Below, piece by piece: positions 14,201 to 23,076 of a stretch of DNA of 64,000 nt. The position numbers were made by a program, and so were the translations under genes. Position 1 is the stretch's first letter, and every line of letters starts with the position of its first letter. This stretch comes from Pseudomonas sp. VD-NE ins. GTDB lineage: Bacteria; Pseudomonadota; Gammaproteobacteria; Pseudomonadales; Pseudomonadaceae. Location: NCBI RefSeq assembly GCF_031882575.1, contig NZ_CP134772.1, forward strand, positions 1,569,001-1,633,000, written 5' to 3'. A model generated the notes under the pieces. It was not told where the DNA came from and ran no database searches. It saw only the letters and a program-made list of their open reading frames with translations.

Positions 14201-16855
14201 GTTCGTTATCACGGTAATGATTTACTTGATGGTGGAGCGGGCGATGACACACTTCAGGGAATGGGTGGCTCCGATACTCTGATCGGCGGGGCAGGAGCTG
14301 ACGCGATGGATGGCGATGTGTCCAACCTGCAGTCAGGTGGAATCAACAATGATTACCTTCAAGGCGATGAAGGAAACGATACCCTTCTGGGAGGCTTGGG
14401 CGCCGACACGCTTTATGGCGGCGCTGATGATGACATTTTATCCGGCGATTACGAGCAGACAGCGGAGGCTGAACACGGCGCAGATTATCTGGACGGTGGA
14501 TCAGGCAACGATACCTTGCTGGGCGGTGGTGGCAACGACACTTTGTTGGGCGGGGAGGGTGTAGACCACCTTCGTGGAGATTCAGGCAATAACGTTTTTG
14601 ATGGCGGGGCCGGTAACGACGTGATGGAGGGCCATGACGGCGCTGATGTTTACTATTTCGGGGTGGGTGATGGTCTTGACGTTATCACCGATTCAGGTGG
14701 CAGCAATGTCATCAAGTTCGGTGCCGGGTTCTCTGCGGAAAGTCTGAAAGCCGACATCATTGATGTTTCCGTAGGCCGGGTATTGCGGCTGTTCAATGGT
14801 GAGGGGGACGCCATCCTTATCAGGAATTATGAAGAATGGAAGAATTCAACGTTCACGTTTAGCGATGGTGTCATTCTCGGCTATCAAGAGGTCATGAAAA
14901 AAACGCTGCCAGCCGTAGATATCATCGAACCGCCAGCAGGGGAAGGAGTGCTGGCCAAAGAAGAAGATAAACACATCATTGCAGACGAAGACCCGGTTGC
15001 TGTTCCGGGCCAATCAGGGATCGTTGTTCCTGGTGAGGAACGAAGTAATGCCATTGATCATAATGTTGGCTGGACAGACAGGTTCCTGGCGGAGCTCAAA
15101 GCAAAGCGCTCCGCAAGCAGGCATGCAACAGGCTTTACCTTGAGCAAACCAGGTGTCTGGGTTCGTAACCATATAACCACCAACGATACGGGTTATATCA
15201 CCCACACTGATGTGATCGATGAAAGCATCGAAACGGGGGCATTGTCTGAAACGCCTCAATGGATGGGGTCTGCCACTGGCGATGCGGTATTTAGCGAAAG
15301 ACAGTCAAGCTTTACATCCCAATCCAGTTTTCGAGAGGTAAAGAAAGAGGGCATTACGTCGCCGTTATTACTGGAGCCACGTTATTTTCGATCTGGCACT
15401 GCCAGCGGTTTTTCATTCAAAGTCGGCGACGTAATTATTGCAGATAGAACAGATTCAGGTGCTATCGAAGGATGGTACATCTATCCTGCTGAAAGTTTCA
15501 CGGCGGGCGAAACTGTCCGCAAGGAATTTCGGCGGGATGTCACAACTGAAGCGATCAAACATAAAGTTGTCCACGGCGACGATGTCGGTGGGCGAGTTAA
15601 TGTCGAAGTCGGCAATCTTTTCCAGGGTGGTGCAGGCGATGACCTGATCGTCGCCTATTCTGGTGTTCTACTTGATTACGACTATATTAATGACAGGATA
15701 CCGGGTGCCTTTCTGTCCGCCGGGGCGGGCAATGATACCCTGCTCGGTTCTGAAGGCGCTGATTATTTATTGAGCGGCGCTGGGGATGACTACCTGTACG
15801 GTGAAAACGGTGCCGATACTTACATCGTGCAGGCACATGTTGGCGCAACGACCATTATCGCGGATGTGCTGAATCCGGTTTTTCTCCGACCTGAAGTAGG
15901 TGTTGCCGGATGGAAGGACGAGTATGGATTAGTCGATCAAGATACTGTCGTGCTTCCAGAGGACGCGACGCAGGAGAATTTGCAGCTCAGTTGGGGCGCA
16001 ACACTCATTGAAACAGTGAATGTTGGGTTGGCAACTGATCCGCGTCGTGATGCCTATCGCCATCCGCCTCGGGCGAAAATGCTCTATTCGACACTCGATA
16101 TTAAATGGGGTGGGTCGCAGAAAGTTCGCATTGTTCTACCCAATGCCGGAGATATTGAGGGTTCCGGTATCGAGGTTATAAAGTTTGCAGATGGATCAAG
16201 CGTTACTCTCAAAGAGCTGTTTGGCTCCAGTCAGCTGGGTCCTGCCCCGGATACTTATCACAATGGTCTGTTGGTCGATAATGCGGCCAGTGCCAAATCT
16301 ATGAGAGATGGCCAAGCGCTCCCACTGGTGGGAAGTCACGGTAATGACACGCTAAGCGGCGCAGGTGAAATCAGAGGTATGCATGGACATGATGCGCTGA
16401 TGGGGAGTGTCGACGATGATGTGCTGCTAGGCGGTCCCGGTAATGACACGTTGTCTGGTGGTGCTGGCAACGATCTCTACAAATACGATGGTCTTGGAAG
16501 AGACTTGATTAATAACACCGGGGGTGGGATCGATGGAATCGATTTTTCTGGTGTGGGTATACCTATTGAACAATTAAGGTTTCATCGCGATCAGGAAGAT
16601 CTTGTCATAGTGGTCTGCTATGGCATGGGCCCCAAGGTTCGAGTGGCTAATCATTTTTCTGGAGGCGAAAGCGCGATTGGGTTCATAAGGGTTAGCGGCG
16701 AAGGAGAAACGGTTAAAGACTACACCGCAGCGCAAATTGCCGAACGACTGCATCCTCTTCCGGCACTGCGTGATGTGGAGGATATTCTTGTAAAAGAAAA
16801 TGAAGAGTCGCAACTCGCGTTGGCCGAGATAATCAAGTTCTACGAACTGAATTAA
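11294..16855 (+). CDS. Giant RTX (hemolysin-type calcium-binding repeat) protein
   Basis: 1853 residues. There is no signal peptide, as expected for type I secretion. Residues 1–455 are an unassigned, mostly helical region. RTX nonapeptides (GGxGxDxLx) follow in several blocks at about residues 460–540, 675–770, 815–1130, 1442–1512 and 1679–1728, for example GGAGNDTINGLAGHDVIEGG. Around residues 555–635 (LWINGAPIPSL to PGMLGIRLPEH) is a segment resembling the hemolysin-type calcium-binding related domain; a similar part precedes the last block. The nonapeptides fold into Ca2+-filled beta-rolls outside the cell. No ABC exporter or TolC gene is nearby, so export must use a system encoded elsewhere. 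It is likely an adhesin, toxin or surface enzyme; no catalytic motif was found. Confidence 0.9.
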   Translation: MSYVFSDIEKTEIFNAANICKGISLRSEKIRYDALKLVGASCAPLYQKLFDIIGGRISEVFAVNEESGKVLESARLWLAVAIDANGGNGAYSALIRGYTSRQGELRLNKIFSGDLMQLSSNQVAANFINTLIDGSLAGRLAPWTVPSISQIAEIDASAIGKALFSEACGEKDTTVSHNAGWSGTVGFSLLGGAPPYETWRLITAGDSQGEDGGPPTQAKANRLDDYKNILFAIDSYSVGLRAAISNFGVNPLQSLLSVVPEQINIALASGSLNPLIQHVVQGTPVSVVVDLILRYGQNEFLDMFKRTYDGDSAASPTTDETFATNAYVFFSAFSPEQSQSIVTRSIGEYGNADSWAKLAGESTPVGLSLRNSLKQLSEIVIERDDGYPGRGLELYDPLTGEGFITAQWLADRAQMLARLIARTQGSFGEQSLQKFSYSDLASAKQVPMTTGVLNPLVMFGDDGTRSFAGGANTDHLYGGAGNDTINGLAGHDVIEGGRGNDLLAGGDGNDALYAMAGDDVLLGGKGNDTLIGGAGSDRYEFSSGDGIDEIFDANANGQLWINGAPIPSLKRRAPLSDVWSTEDQAITLTLIEELSEPTLNIKYGLNDLVVIKNFRPGMLGIRLPEHQDPTVSAPDLVLEGDWKAKDIDPNVPGDQFSYDELGNALLLANVKQRNKADVLYGSAKDDVILGLGGSDRLFGKAGNDQLFGDKQTTLEKAMAAGDVKGKTARGDWLDGGAGHDLLIGTASQDVLLGGNDRDTLIGGAGDDVLSGDETTGALEQKWGFTRVKVLIDGGVTSHRTVFSKASFNSSTQGDNDVLYGQGGRDVLNGGWGEDLLDGGTEDDLLWGDGGNDTLAGGSGNDTMMGDNLDWGGGLQSKHHGNDVLDGGSGDDWLAGNGGADAMYGGSGNDTLHGDDDVLNGVAGDAAHFFGNDLLDGGAGDDTLLGGGADDLLFGGEGNDALAGDNAEHPVRYHGNDLLDGGAGDDTLQGMGGSDTLIGGAGADAMDGDVSNLQSGGINNDYLQGDEGNDTLLGGLGADTLYGGADDDILSGDYEQTAEAEHGADYLDGGSGNDTLLGGGGNDTLLGGEGVDHLRGDSGNNVFDGGAGNDVMEGHDGADVYYFGVGDGLDVITDSGGSNVIKFGAGFSAESLKADIIDVSVGRVLRLFNGEGDAILIRNYEEWKNSTFTFSDGVILGYQEVMKKTLPAVDIIEPPAGEGVLAKEEDKHIIADEDPVAVPGQSGIVVPGEERSNAIDHNVGWTDRFLAELKAKRSASRHATGFTLSKPGVWVRNHITTNDTGYITHTDVIDESIETGALSETPQWMGSATGDAVFSERQSSFTSQSSFREVKKEGITSPLLLEPRYFRSGTASGFSFKVGDVIIADRTDSGAIEGWYIYPAESFTAGETVRKEFRRDVTTEAIKHKVVHGDDVGGRVNVEVGNLFQGGAGDDLIVAYSGVLLDYDYINDRIPGAFLSAGAGNDTLLGSEGADYLLSGAGDDYLYGENGADTYIVQAHVGATTIIADVLNPVFLRPEVGVAGWKDEYGLVDQDTVVLPEDATQENLQLSWGATLIETVNVGLATDPRRDAYRHPPRAKMLYSTLDIKWGGSQKVRIVLPNAGDIEGSGIEVIKFADGSSVTLKELFGSSQLGPAPDTYHNGLLVDNAASAKSMRDGQALPLVGSHGNDTLSGAGEIRGMHGHDALMGSVDDDVLLGGPGNDTLSGGAGNDLYKYDGLGRDLINNTGGGIDGIDFSGVGIPIEQLRFHRDQEDLVIVVCYGMGPKVRVANHFSGGESAIGFIRVSGEGETVKDYTAAQIAERLHPLPALRDVEDILVKENEESQLALAEIIKFYELN

Positions 16856-16879
16856 CTGTAATAACGTCAGTTTGAGAGG

Positions 16880-16914
16880 GCCCGCGATCGAAGACGAAGG
16901 TGACCATCGCGGGC
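16880..16914. terminator. Hairpin between convergent genes
   Basis: GCCCGCGAT (16880–16888) and ATCGCGGGC (16906–16914) form a perfect 9-bp stem with a 17-base loop. There is no clear T run on either side, so it is at best a weak terminator between the RTX gene and the gene on the other strand. Confidence 0.4.
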
Positions 16915-16924
16915 AATCAGTACT

Positions 16925-18037
16925 TCAATACTGCGTCAAATCCGCCAACGGATGCCGCCCCTCCCAGACCTTGTGAAAGTGCGCCTCGACCACCGCATCC
17001 GGCACGTTATTGATATCCGGCCAATGCCAGTGCGGCTTCTGATCCTTGTCGATCAACCGTGCGCGAACCCCTTCGCTGAACTCCGGATGCCGGCAGCAAT
17101 TAAGGCTCAGGGTGTATTCCATCTGAAAGACTTCGGCCAGCGACATATGCCGGGCGCGGATGATCTGTTCCCAGACCAGATGTGCGGTCAGCGGTGCGCC
17201 TTCACTCATGGTTTTGGCTGCCCGGGCGATCAACGGATCAGTGCTGTCGCGTTGCAGGCTAATGGCTTTCCACGCGCAGGTGACGTCGCTGACGTCGAGC
17301 AGTTCGTCGATCTGCTGCCGACGCGGTAGCCATTGCGCCTCGGGCATTTGCGCCACGGCCTCTTGCTGCAAAGCCTTGAGCAGGCTGTTGAGCTGCACGT
17401 CAGTCTGTTCCTGCCAATTGAGCTGCAACAGGCCTTCGATCAGTTGCGGCTGCTGTTCGTCGAGCAGGAAGCGGTCGGCCAGGTCCAGATCGATCGCATC
17501 ACGACCGTTCATGTGCGCGCCGGTCAGTCCGAGGAACAAACCGAGCTTGCCCGGCAGCCGAGCGAGAAACCAACTGGCGCCGACGTCGGGATACAGACCG
17601 ATGGTGATTTCCGGCATCGCCAAGCGGCTGCTCGGTGTGACAATCCGCGTACTGGCGCCTTGCAACAGGCCCATACCGCCACCGAGCACGTAACCATGGC
17701 CCCAGCAGATCAACGGTTTCGGATAGGTGTGCAGGCTGTAATCCAGACGATATTCCGCGCTGAAAAACTGCGCGGCCAGCGGTGGTACCTCGCCGGGATG
17801 GGCGCGACATGCCTCGACCAGGCTGCGCACCTCGCCGCCGGCGCAGAAGGCCTTGGCGCCGTTGCCGCGCAGCAACACACAGACGATTTGTGGATCCTTG
17901 GCCCAGGCGCCCAGCTTGTCGCTGAGGGCGTTGATCATCGGCAGGGACAGCGCATTCAGCGATTTTTCAGCATCCAGGCTGGCGATACCGATGCGGGCGC
18001 CGTCGGTGCCGGTGAGTTCTTCGAAGTGCAGATTCAT
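16925..18037 (-). CDS. 3-hydroxyisobutyryl-CoA hydrolase-like enoyl-CoA hydratase family protein
   Basis: 370 residues, the usual length for bacterial 3-hydroxyisobutyryl-CoA hydrolases rather than the ~260 of simple enoyl-CoA hydratases. Motifs are NALSLPMINAL (CoA-binding start), FCAGGEVRSL and GHGYVLGGGMGLLQGA (oxyanion-hole region), and MPEITIGLYPDVGASWFLAR, which is characteristic of the hydrolase subgroup. The enzyme frees 3-hydroxyisobutyrate from its CoA ester in valine breakdown. No other valine genes are adjacent, so the exact substrate is uncertain. It is transcribed alone, convergent with the RTX operon. Confidence 0.85.
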   Translation of the reverse strand: MNLHFEELTGTDGARIGIASLDAEKSLNALSLPMINALSDKLGAWAKDPQIVCVLLRGNGAKAFCAGGEVRSLVEACRAHPGEVPPLAAQFFSAEYRLDYSLHTYPKPLICWGHGYVLGGGMGLLQGASTRIVTPSSRLAMPEITIGLYPDVGASWFLARLPGKLGLFLGLTGAHMNGRDAIDLDLADRFLLDEQQPQLIEGLLQLNWQEQTDVQLNSLLKALQQEAVAQMPEAQWLPRRQQIDELLDVSDVTCAWKAISLQRDSTDPLIARAAKTMSEGAPLTAHLVWEQIIRARHMSLAEVFQMEYTLSLNCCRHPEFSEGVRARLIDKDQKPHWHWPDINNVPDAVVEAHFHKVWEGRHPLADLTQY

Positions 18038-18169
18038 CGTGACCTCGATCGGGAATTTGAACGATCAGTATGATCGTTGTGTGGGAAAGTGCCGGATCTG
18101 CATCAGATCAATTGACAAGCGTGGTCGGCTTTCCTAGGGTTCGCCCCATTGTTTTTGCCGGGTATGACC

Positions 18170-18862
18170 ATGACTGCTGACGACCGTATCAAACTCGAAC
18201 CGAGCTGGAAGGAGGCACTGCGTGCTGAATTCGACCAGCCTTACATGGCAGAGTTGCGCCAGTTTCTGCAGCAGGAGCGGGCGGCCGGCAAGGAAATCTA
18301 TCCGCCGGGGCCAATGATTTTCAACGCGCTGAACTCGACGCCGCTGGATAAAGTAAAAGTGGTGATCCTCGGTCAGGACCCGTATCACGGCCCGGGCCAG
18401 GCCCATGGCTTGTGCTTCTCGGTACAACCGGGTGTGCCGGCGCCGCCGTCGCTGGTCAACATCTATAAAGAGTTGAAGCGCGACCTGAACATCGACATTC
18501 CCAATCACGGTTACCTGCAGAGCTGGGCCGATCAGGGCGTGTTGATGATCAACACCACCATGACCGTCGAGCGCGCCAACGCCAATGCGCACAAGGACAA
18601 GGGCTGGCAGTTTTTCACTGATCGGATCATCGAGGTGGTCAGCGAGCGCCAGCCGCATCTGGTGTTCATGCTCTGGGGCGCCCATGCGCAGAGCAAACAG
18701 AAGCTGATCGACGCGACCAAGCATCTGGTGCTGACGTCGGTGCATCCGTCGCCTCTATCGGCTTATCGCGGATTTTTGGGTTGTGGGCATTTCAGCCGGA
18801 CCAACAAGTTTCTTGAGCAGAATGGCGAGACGCCGATCGAGTGGCGTTTGCCGCCCATCTGA
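18170..18862 (+). CDS. ung: Uracil-DNA glycosylase (family 1)
   Basis: 230 residues, almost the length of E. coli Ung. The water-activating loop [18 protein letters not shown] is intact with catalytic Asp70. The uracil-specificity strand ([11 protein letters not shown]) and the C-terminal leucine loop ([17 protein letters not shown]) are also present. The enzyme removes uracil from DNA to start base excision repair. The start [10 protein letters not shown] at 18170 is chosen by comparison with relatives; an ATG two codons upstream (18164) is equally possible and no strong ribosome binding site decides. A REP element follows. Confidence 0.97.
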   Translation: MTADDRIKLEPSWKEALRAEFDQPYMAELRQFLQQERAAGKEIYPPGPMIFNALNSTPLDKVKVVILGQDPYHGPGQAHGLCFSVQPGVPAPPSLVNIYKELKRDLNIDIPNHGYLQSWADQGVLMINTTMTVERANANAHKDKGWQFFTDRIIEVVSERQPHLVFMLWGAHAQSKQKLIDATKHLVLTSVHPSPLSAYRGFLGCGHFSRTNKFLEQNGETPIEWRLPPI

Positions 18863-18879
18863 AGGGGATCTGAAGGGCC

Positions 18880-18976
18880 CCATCGCTGGCAAGCCAGCTC
18901 CCACAGGATTTTGTGGGTGCCACAGATTATGTGAACACCCCAAAAACCTGTGGGAGCTAGCTTGCCAGCGATAGGG
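18880..18976. repeat. REP/BIME element
   Basis: Two inverted Pseudomonas REP units (ATCGCTGGCAAGCCAGCTCC and the matching GGAGCTAGCTTGCCAGCGAT) face each other around a 40-bp spacer between ung and the convergent abrB-like gene. The same family recurs at 38431, 62542 and 63726. Confidence 0.9.
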
Positions 18977-18987
18977 GCAACTCGGTC

Positions 18988-20022
18988 TCACTCGGGATTA
19001 CGATTCCAGTACTTGAACAACGGCTCTGCCAGAAACAGCACAAACAACAACCGCATCACCTGCATCGCCGTCACCAGCGGCACCGACAATTGCAGGGTCT
19101 CCGCCGTCAGACTCATCTCGGCAATCCCGCCGGGCATCATGCCCAGGGTCAGCGAGCGCAGATCGAGATGGGTCAAAGCGCTCAACCCTAACGCCGCCAG
19201 TGTCGCGATCAACATGGTCAACGCCGTGCCGATCAACGTCCGCCCCATGAATGAAGGTGCGCGGCGGAAGAACTGCCGGTTGAAGTGGCAACCCAAACCA
19301 CTGCCAATCAGCCACTGGCCAATCTGGCTGCCACCACTGGGTAAACCAATGTGCAGATCCCAGCCAATGCTCACCGCCGCACTCACCAGCAACGGCCCGA
19401 ACAACCACGGATTGGGTTGGCGCAAACGCTGCCAGAGCCAGGCGAGCAAACCACCCGCCGGAAACAGAATGGCCAGCCAGCGGCAATCGACGCTGCCGGC
19501 ATGAGCAATCGGGTTGCCATCGCCGAGCAGATACTTGAACGCCGCCGGCACACACAGCACCACCACCAGCACCCGCAAACTCTGCCCCGCCGCAACATGA
19601 CTGAGCATCGCGCCATTGCGCGCGCCGAGGTTGACCATCTCCCCGGAACCGCCGGGCATGCTGGAGAAAAACGCCGTGGCGCGGTCCTCGCCGGTGCGGC
19701 GCATCAACCACACGCCGACTACCGCCGAGACACTGGTGACCAGTGCGCCGAAGAAGATCAAACCGAAATGACTGAGCACCTGCTCCATCACCACCGGGGT
19801 GAAGTGCAGGCCGATGCCGATGCCGACAATCCACTGGCCGCACTTGCGGCCGCCAGGGATTTCCGTGAGTTGCCACGGGGTCAGGCAGCGCACGAGGATG
19901 ATCGCCAGCAACGAGCCGACCATCCACGGTAGTGGCCAGCCGATCTGGCTGGCGAGGTAACCGCCAAGCAGACCGACCAGCGGGGTTCCCCACCAGGATT
20001 TCAGTGAGGCGCGATCAAACAT
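18988..20022 (-). CDS. AbrB family membrane protein (putative ammonia monooxygenase-type transporter)
   Basis: 344 residues with about ten hydrophobic segments arranged as two similar halves, as in the AbrB duplication family. Each half has a glycine-rich re-entrant motif: SSMPGGSGEMVNLGARNGAM in the first and MMPGGIAEMSLTAETL in the second. The substrate and direction of transport are unknown. The start overlaps the end of tctA by 8 bp, so it is co-transcribed with the tricarboxylate transporter genes. The same arrangement is recalled for P. aeruginosa (PA0751–PA0752). A linked role in carboxylate handling is inferred from this conserved position. Confidence 0.88.
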   Translation of the reverse strand: MFDRASLKSWWGTPLVGLLGGYLASQIGWPLPWMVGSLLAIILVRCLTPWQLTEIPGGRKCGQWIVGIGIGLHFTPVVMEQVLSHFGLIFFGALVTSVSAVVGVWLMRRTGEDRATAFFSSMPGGSGEMVNLGARNGAMLSHVAAGQSLRVLVVVLCVPAAFKYLLGDGNPIAHAGSVDCRWLAILFPAGGLLAWLWQRLRQPNPWLFGPLLVSAAVSIGWDLHIGLPSGGSQIGQWLIGSGLGCHFNRQFFRRAPSFMGRTLIGTALTMLIATLAALGLSALTHLDLRSLTLGMMPGGIAEMSLTAETLQLSVPLVTAMQVMRLLFVLFLAEPLFKYWNRNPE

Positions 20023-21529
20023 CGGCGATGGCGCGACGCGCGACCGAACGTTTGCGCCAGATGCGCAACAGTGGCATCAGCAGCATGATCGCGGTCAGTA
20101 CCCAGACACCGAAGGTGATCGGGCTCGACCAGAGAATTTCCAGAGCACCGTTGGAAATCGACAGGGCACGGCGCAGGTTCTGCTCCATCAAGCCACCGAG
20201 GATGAAACCCAGCAGCACTGGCGACAACGGGAAGTCGAGCTTGCGCAGGATGTAGCCGAAGATGCCGATGCCGACCATCAGGAACAGGTCGAACGTGGTG
20301 GCGTGCACCGCGTAGACGCCGATCCCGGTGATGATCGCAATCACCGGCACCAGCGCCCAGTTCGGCACGGCAAGGATGCGGGTGAAGATGCGGATCATCG
20401 GGATGTTGAGGATCACCAGCATGATGTTGGCGATGAACAACGACGCGATCAGGCCCCAGACGATGTCCGGTTGTTGCTGGAACAGCAGCGGGCCCGGGGT
20501 GATGTTGTACAGCGACAGGGCGCCGATCATCACCGCAGTAGTGCCCGAGCCAGGAACGCCCAGTGTCAGCATCGGCACCAAAGCACCACAAGCCGAAGCA
20601 CCGATTGCAGTTTCTGGCGCGGCGAGACCACGCGCGTCACCCTGACCGAATTTGCCACTGGCACCGGCGATGCGTTTTTCGGTCATGTAGGCCACGGCGC
20701 TGGCCAGCGTCGCGCCGGCACCCGGCAATACACCCATGATGAAACCGAGGAGGCCGCAACGGATGTTCACCACGAACACCGACGAGGCTTCCTTGAAGTT
20801 GAACATCATCCGCCCGGTGGCTTTCACCGCTTCCTGACCGCGATGGGTTTTCTCCAGCAGCAACAGAATCTCGCTGACCGAGAACAGACCCAGTACCAGC
20901 ACGACGAATTGAATGCCGTCAGTCAGGTGGATGTTGTCGCCGGTAAAGCGGTATACGCCGCTGTTGGCGTCAATGCCGACGCTCGACAGGAACAGGCCGA
21001 TCAATGCCGCGATAAAGGTCTTCAACGGGCGATCACCGGCCATGCCGCCGAGACAGACAATCGCAAACACCATCAACACGAAGTATTCCGCCGGGCCGAA
21101 GGCAATCGCCCATTTCGCCAGCAGCGGCGCGAACAGGACCATGCCGCAGGTGGCGATGAATGCACCGATAAACGAACTCCACGCCGACAACGACAGCGCC
21201 ACACCGGCGAGGCCTTTGCGGGCCATCGGGTAACCGTCGAGGGTGGTCATCACGGTCGACGCTTCGCCTGGAATGTTCAGCAGGATCGAGCTGATCCGCC
21301 CGCCGTATTCGCAGCCCAGGTACACCGCTGCCAGCAGGATCAGCGCCGACTCCGGTGGCAGGCCGAGGGCAAATGCGATCGGGATCAGCAAGGCCACGCC
21401 ATTGATCGGGCCAAGGCCCGGGAGCAAGCCGACGACGGTGCCGATCAGCGTGCCGGTCAGGGCCGTGACCAGGTTGTACGGGCTCAGCGCGACGCCGAAG
21501 CCTTGACCCAAATAACCGAGGGTATCCAT
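20015..21529 (-). CDS. tctA: Tripartite tricarboxylate transporter, large permease subunit
   Basis: 504 residues, the same length as Salmonella TctA, with about twelve membrane segments. It has the family signature in both halves: GLLPGLGPINGVALLIPIAF near residue 40, then GVLPGAGATLASAVAYMTEK near 270. It forms the transmembrane channel with TctB and works with periplasmic TctC to take up citrate or other tricarboxylates, driven by an ion gradient. The ATG at 21529 lies 1 bp after the tctB stop; upstream in-frame ATGs lie inside tctB. Confidence 0.97.
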   Translation of the reverse strand: MDTLGYLGQGFGVALSPYNLVTALTGTLIGTVVGLLPGLGPINGVALLIPIAFALGLPPESALILLAAVYLGCEYGGRISSILLNIPGEASTVMTTLDGYPMARKGLAGVALSLSAWSSFIGAFIATCGMVLFAPLLAKWAIAFGPAEYFVLMVFAIVCLGGMAGDRPLKTFIAALIGLFLSSVGIDANSGVYRFTGDNIHLTDGIQFVVLVLGLFSVSEILLLLEKTHRGQEAVKATGRMMFNFKEASSVFVVNIRCGLLGFIMGVLPGAGATLASAVAYMTEKRIAGASGKFGQGDARGLAAPETAIGASACGALVPMLTLGVPGSGTTAVMIGALSLYNITPGPLLFQQQPDIVWGLIASLFIANIMLVILNIPMIRIFTRILAVPNWALVPVIAIITGIGVYAVHATTFDLFLMVGIGIFGYILRKLDFPLSPVLLGFILGGLMEQNLRRALSISNGALEILWSSPITFGVWVLTAIMLLMPLLRIWRKRSVARRAIADV

Positions 21530-21530
21530 A

Positions 21531-21989
21531 TCAGTTCTCCAGCACGTCGAGCAGACCAAGGGGCAGCGGAACGTCCATCACACGGTCGAACAGCAGGTAC
21601 AGACCGATGGCCATCAGCGTGGTCACCACGATGCTCGGCATCCAGCGACCGCCATACAGGCGCGCCATCGGAATGCCGATGAGGATGCTGCTGAGGATGA
21701 AACCCAGCGGTTCGAAGAGACCGGCGAACACCAGCAGCAGTGCGACGCAAATGGTGATCTTGGTCAGGGTTTCGCGATCCAGTGGCGGCTCGTCGTCGCT
21801 GTGTTTGATCGGCGCCGGGCGGAACACCATGTACAGCAGCGCCAAGCCCATCAGGCCGAGCATCAGCAGCGGGAAGGCGCGTGGGCCCACCGGTTCGTAG
21901 GAAAAAGCCGCTTGGTACGGCCACGCCATCAATGCCAGGCCGGCGCAAACCAGCAGCAGCACTGAGGCGAAAATGCGTTGAATAAGCAT
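21531..21989 (-). CDS. tctB: Tripartite tricarboxylate transporter, small permease subunit
   Basis: 152 residues with four membrane segments (MLIQRIFASVLLLVCAGLAL at the start, then VGPRAFPLLMLGLMGLALLY). This matches the TctB family, whose poorly conserved small subunit supports TctA. The start at 21989 follows AGGAGCTCCC; the longer frame upstream has no site. It lies 56 bp after tctC and 1 bp before tctA. Confidence 0.93.
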   Translation of the reverse strand: MLIQRIFASVLLLVCAGLALMAWPYQAAFSYEPVGPRAFPLLMLGLMGLALLYMVFRPAPIKHSDDEPPLDRETLTKITICVALLLVFAGLFEPLGFILSSILIGIPMARLYGGRWMPSIVVTTLMAIGLYLLFDRVMDVPLPLGLLDVLEN

Positions 21990-22045
21990 GGGAGCTCCTG
22001 GGCCGCGTCCCCGCAACCGGGAACGCAGCCGCTAGACAGAGGCGA

Positions 22046-23023
22046 TCACTGGATCAGGCCGAACTCTTTGGCCAGCACTTTGTAGTCCGCGACTTGCTTC
22101 TTCACGTAGGTGTCGAGTTCCGGGCCGGTCATGGCGAACGGGAACAGTTCACGCTGATCGCGAAGCTTGGCGAACTCATCGGAGGCCAGCAGTTTGTCGA
22201 ACGAGTCTTTCCACCAGGCGTAGTCTTCATCGCTGACTTTTGGCCCCAGGTAGAAGCCGCGCACCACTGGCCAGACGATGTCGTAGCCTTGCTCGCGAGC
22301 AGTCGGGATGTCTTTCATTTCCGGCTCGTCGAGGCGCTTGTCGGCGAACACCGCGAGCAGGCGCATGTCGCCGCTCTGGATGTGCGGCATGGAGTCGGAG
22401 ATGTCGGTGCTGCCGACCTGGATGTGCCCGCCGAGCAGGGCCGTGGCGATTTCGCCGCCACCTTCGAGCGCCACGTAACGCAGGTCACGCGGGTTGATCC
22501 CGGCAGCCTTGGCGATCAGTGCAGTTTGCATCCAGTCCTGGCTGCCGACAGTACCGCCGGAACCGATGACCACCGAGCTTGGATCTTTCTTCAATGCCTG
22601 AACGAGATCGTCGAGGGTCTTGTAGGGCGAATCGCTTTTCACCGCGATGGCGCCGTAGCTGGTGCCGACCGCTGCCAGCCAACGCACGTTGGTCTCATCG
22701 AAACGACCGAACTTGCCCTGGGCCAGGTTCAACAGCGAACCGCTCGACCACGCCACCAGCGTGCCGGCATCGGCCGGACGTTGCGCGACCACAGCGTTGT
22801 ACGCCACCGCGCCGACTCCACCGGGCATGTAGGTCACACGCATCGGTTTGCTCAGCAGTTTCTGGTTGACCAGTGCGCTCTGCACCAGTTTGCAGGTCAG
22901 GTCGAAACCACCGCCGGGGGAGGCCGGGGCGATACATTCCGGACGTTTCGGTTCGGCCATCAGTTGGCCGGCAAACAGGATGCAACTGGCGGCCAGTGCA
23001 ACTTTACGCAGTGACAGGTTCAT
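22046..23023 (-). CDS. tctC: Tricarboxylate-binding periplasmic protein
   Basis: 325 residues. A signal peptide (MNLSLRKVALAASCILFAGQ, cleaved after LMA) is followed by ECIAPASPGGGFDLTCKLVQ, the typical TctC/Bug ligand-loop motif. A second loop with MPGGVGAVAYN completes the carboxylate site. It binds citrate or related acids in the periplasm and delivers them to TctAB. The ATG at 23023 has GGAGAATCGA upstream; AACAACAA, a possible Crc/Hfq target, lies 18 bases before it. Confidence 0.96.
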   Translation of the reverse strand: MNLSLRKVALAASCILFAGQLMAEPKRPECIAPASPGGGFDLTCKLVQSALVNQKLLSKPMRVTYMPGGVGAVAYNAVVAQRPADAGTLVAWSSGSLLNLAQGKFGRFDETNVRWLAAVGTSYGAIAVKSDSPYKTLDDLVQALKKDPSSVVIGSGGTVGSQDWMQTALIAKAAGINPRDLRYVALEGGGEIATALLGGHIQVGSTDISDSMPHIQSGDMRLLAVFADKRLDEPEMKDIPTAREQGYDIVWPVVRGFYLGPKVSDEDYAWWKDSFDKLLASDEFAKLRDQRELFPFAMTGPELDTYVKKQVADYKVLAKEFGLIQ

Positions 23024-23040
23024 TCGATTCTCCACGGGCA

Positions 23041-23048
23041 TTGTTGTT
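23041..23048 (-). promoter_or_regulatory. Candidate Crc/Hfq catabolite-repression (CA) motif before tctC
   Basis: The minus strand reads AACAACAA, fitting the AANAANAA consensus bound by Hfq with Crc in pseudomonads. It lies just upstream of the tctC ribosome binding site, where binding would block translation. Short motifs occur by chance, but a second match lies before opdH. Confidence 0.4.
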
Positions 23049-23076
23049 ATTCGACGTGTTTTTCACTTACGGGCAT

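Noticed and set aside
16925..18037. Considered as an ordinary enoyl-CoA hydratase
   Set aside because: The 370-residue length and the IGLYPDVGASWFLAR motif fit the 3-hydroxyisobutyryl-CoA hydrolase subgroup better.
20303..21682. A 459-codon plus-strand frame opposite tctA/tctB
   Set aside because: Low-complexity His/Gln/Arg translation, a shadow of a GC-rich gene; the tct genes on the other strand are unambiguous.
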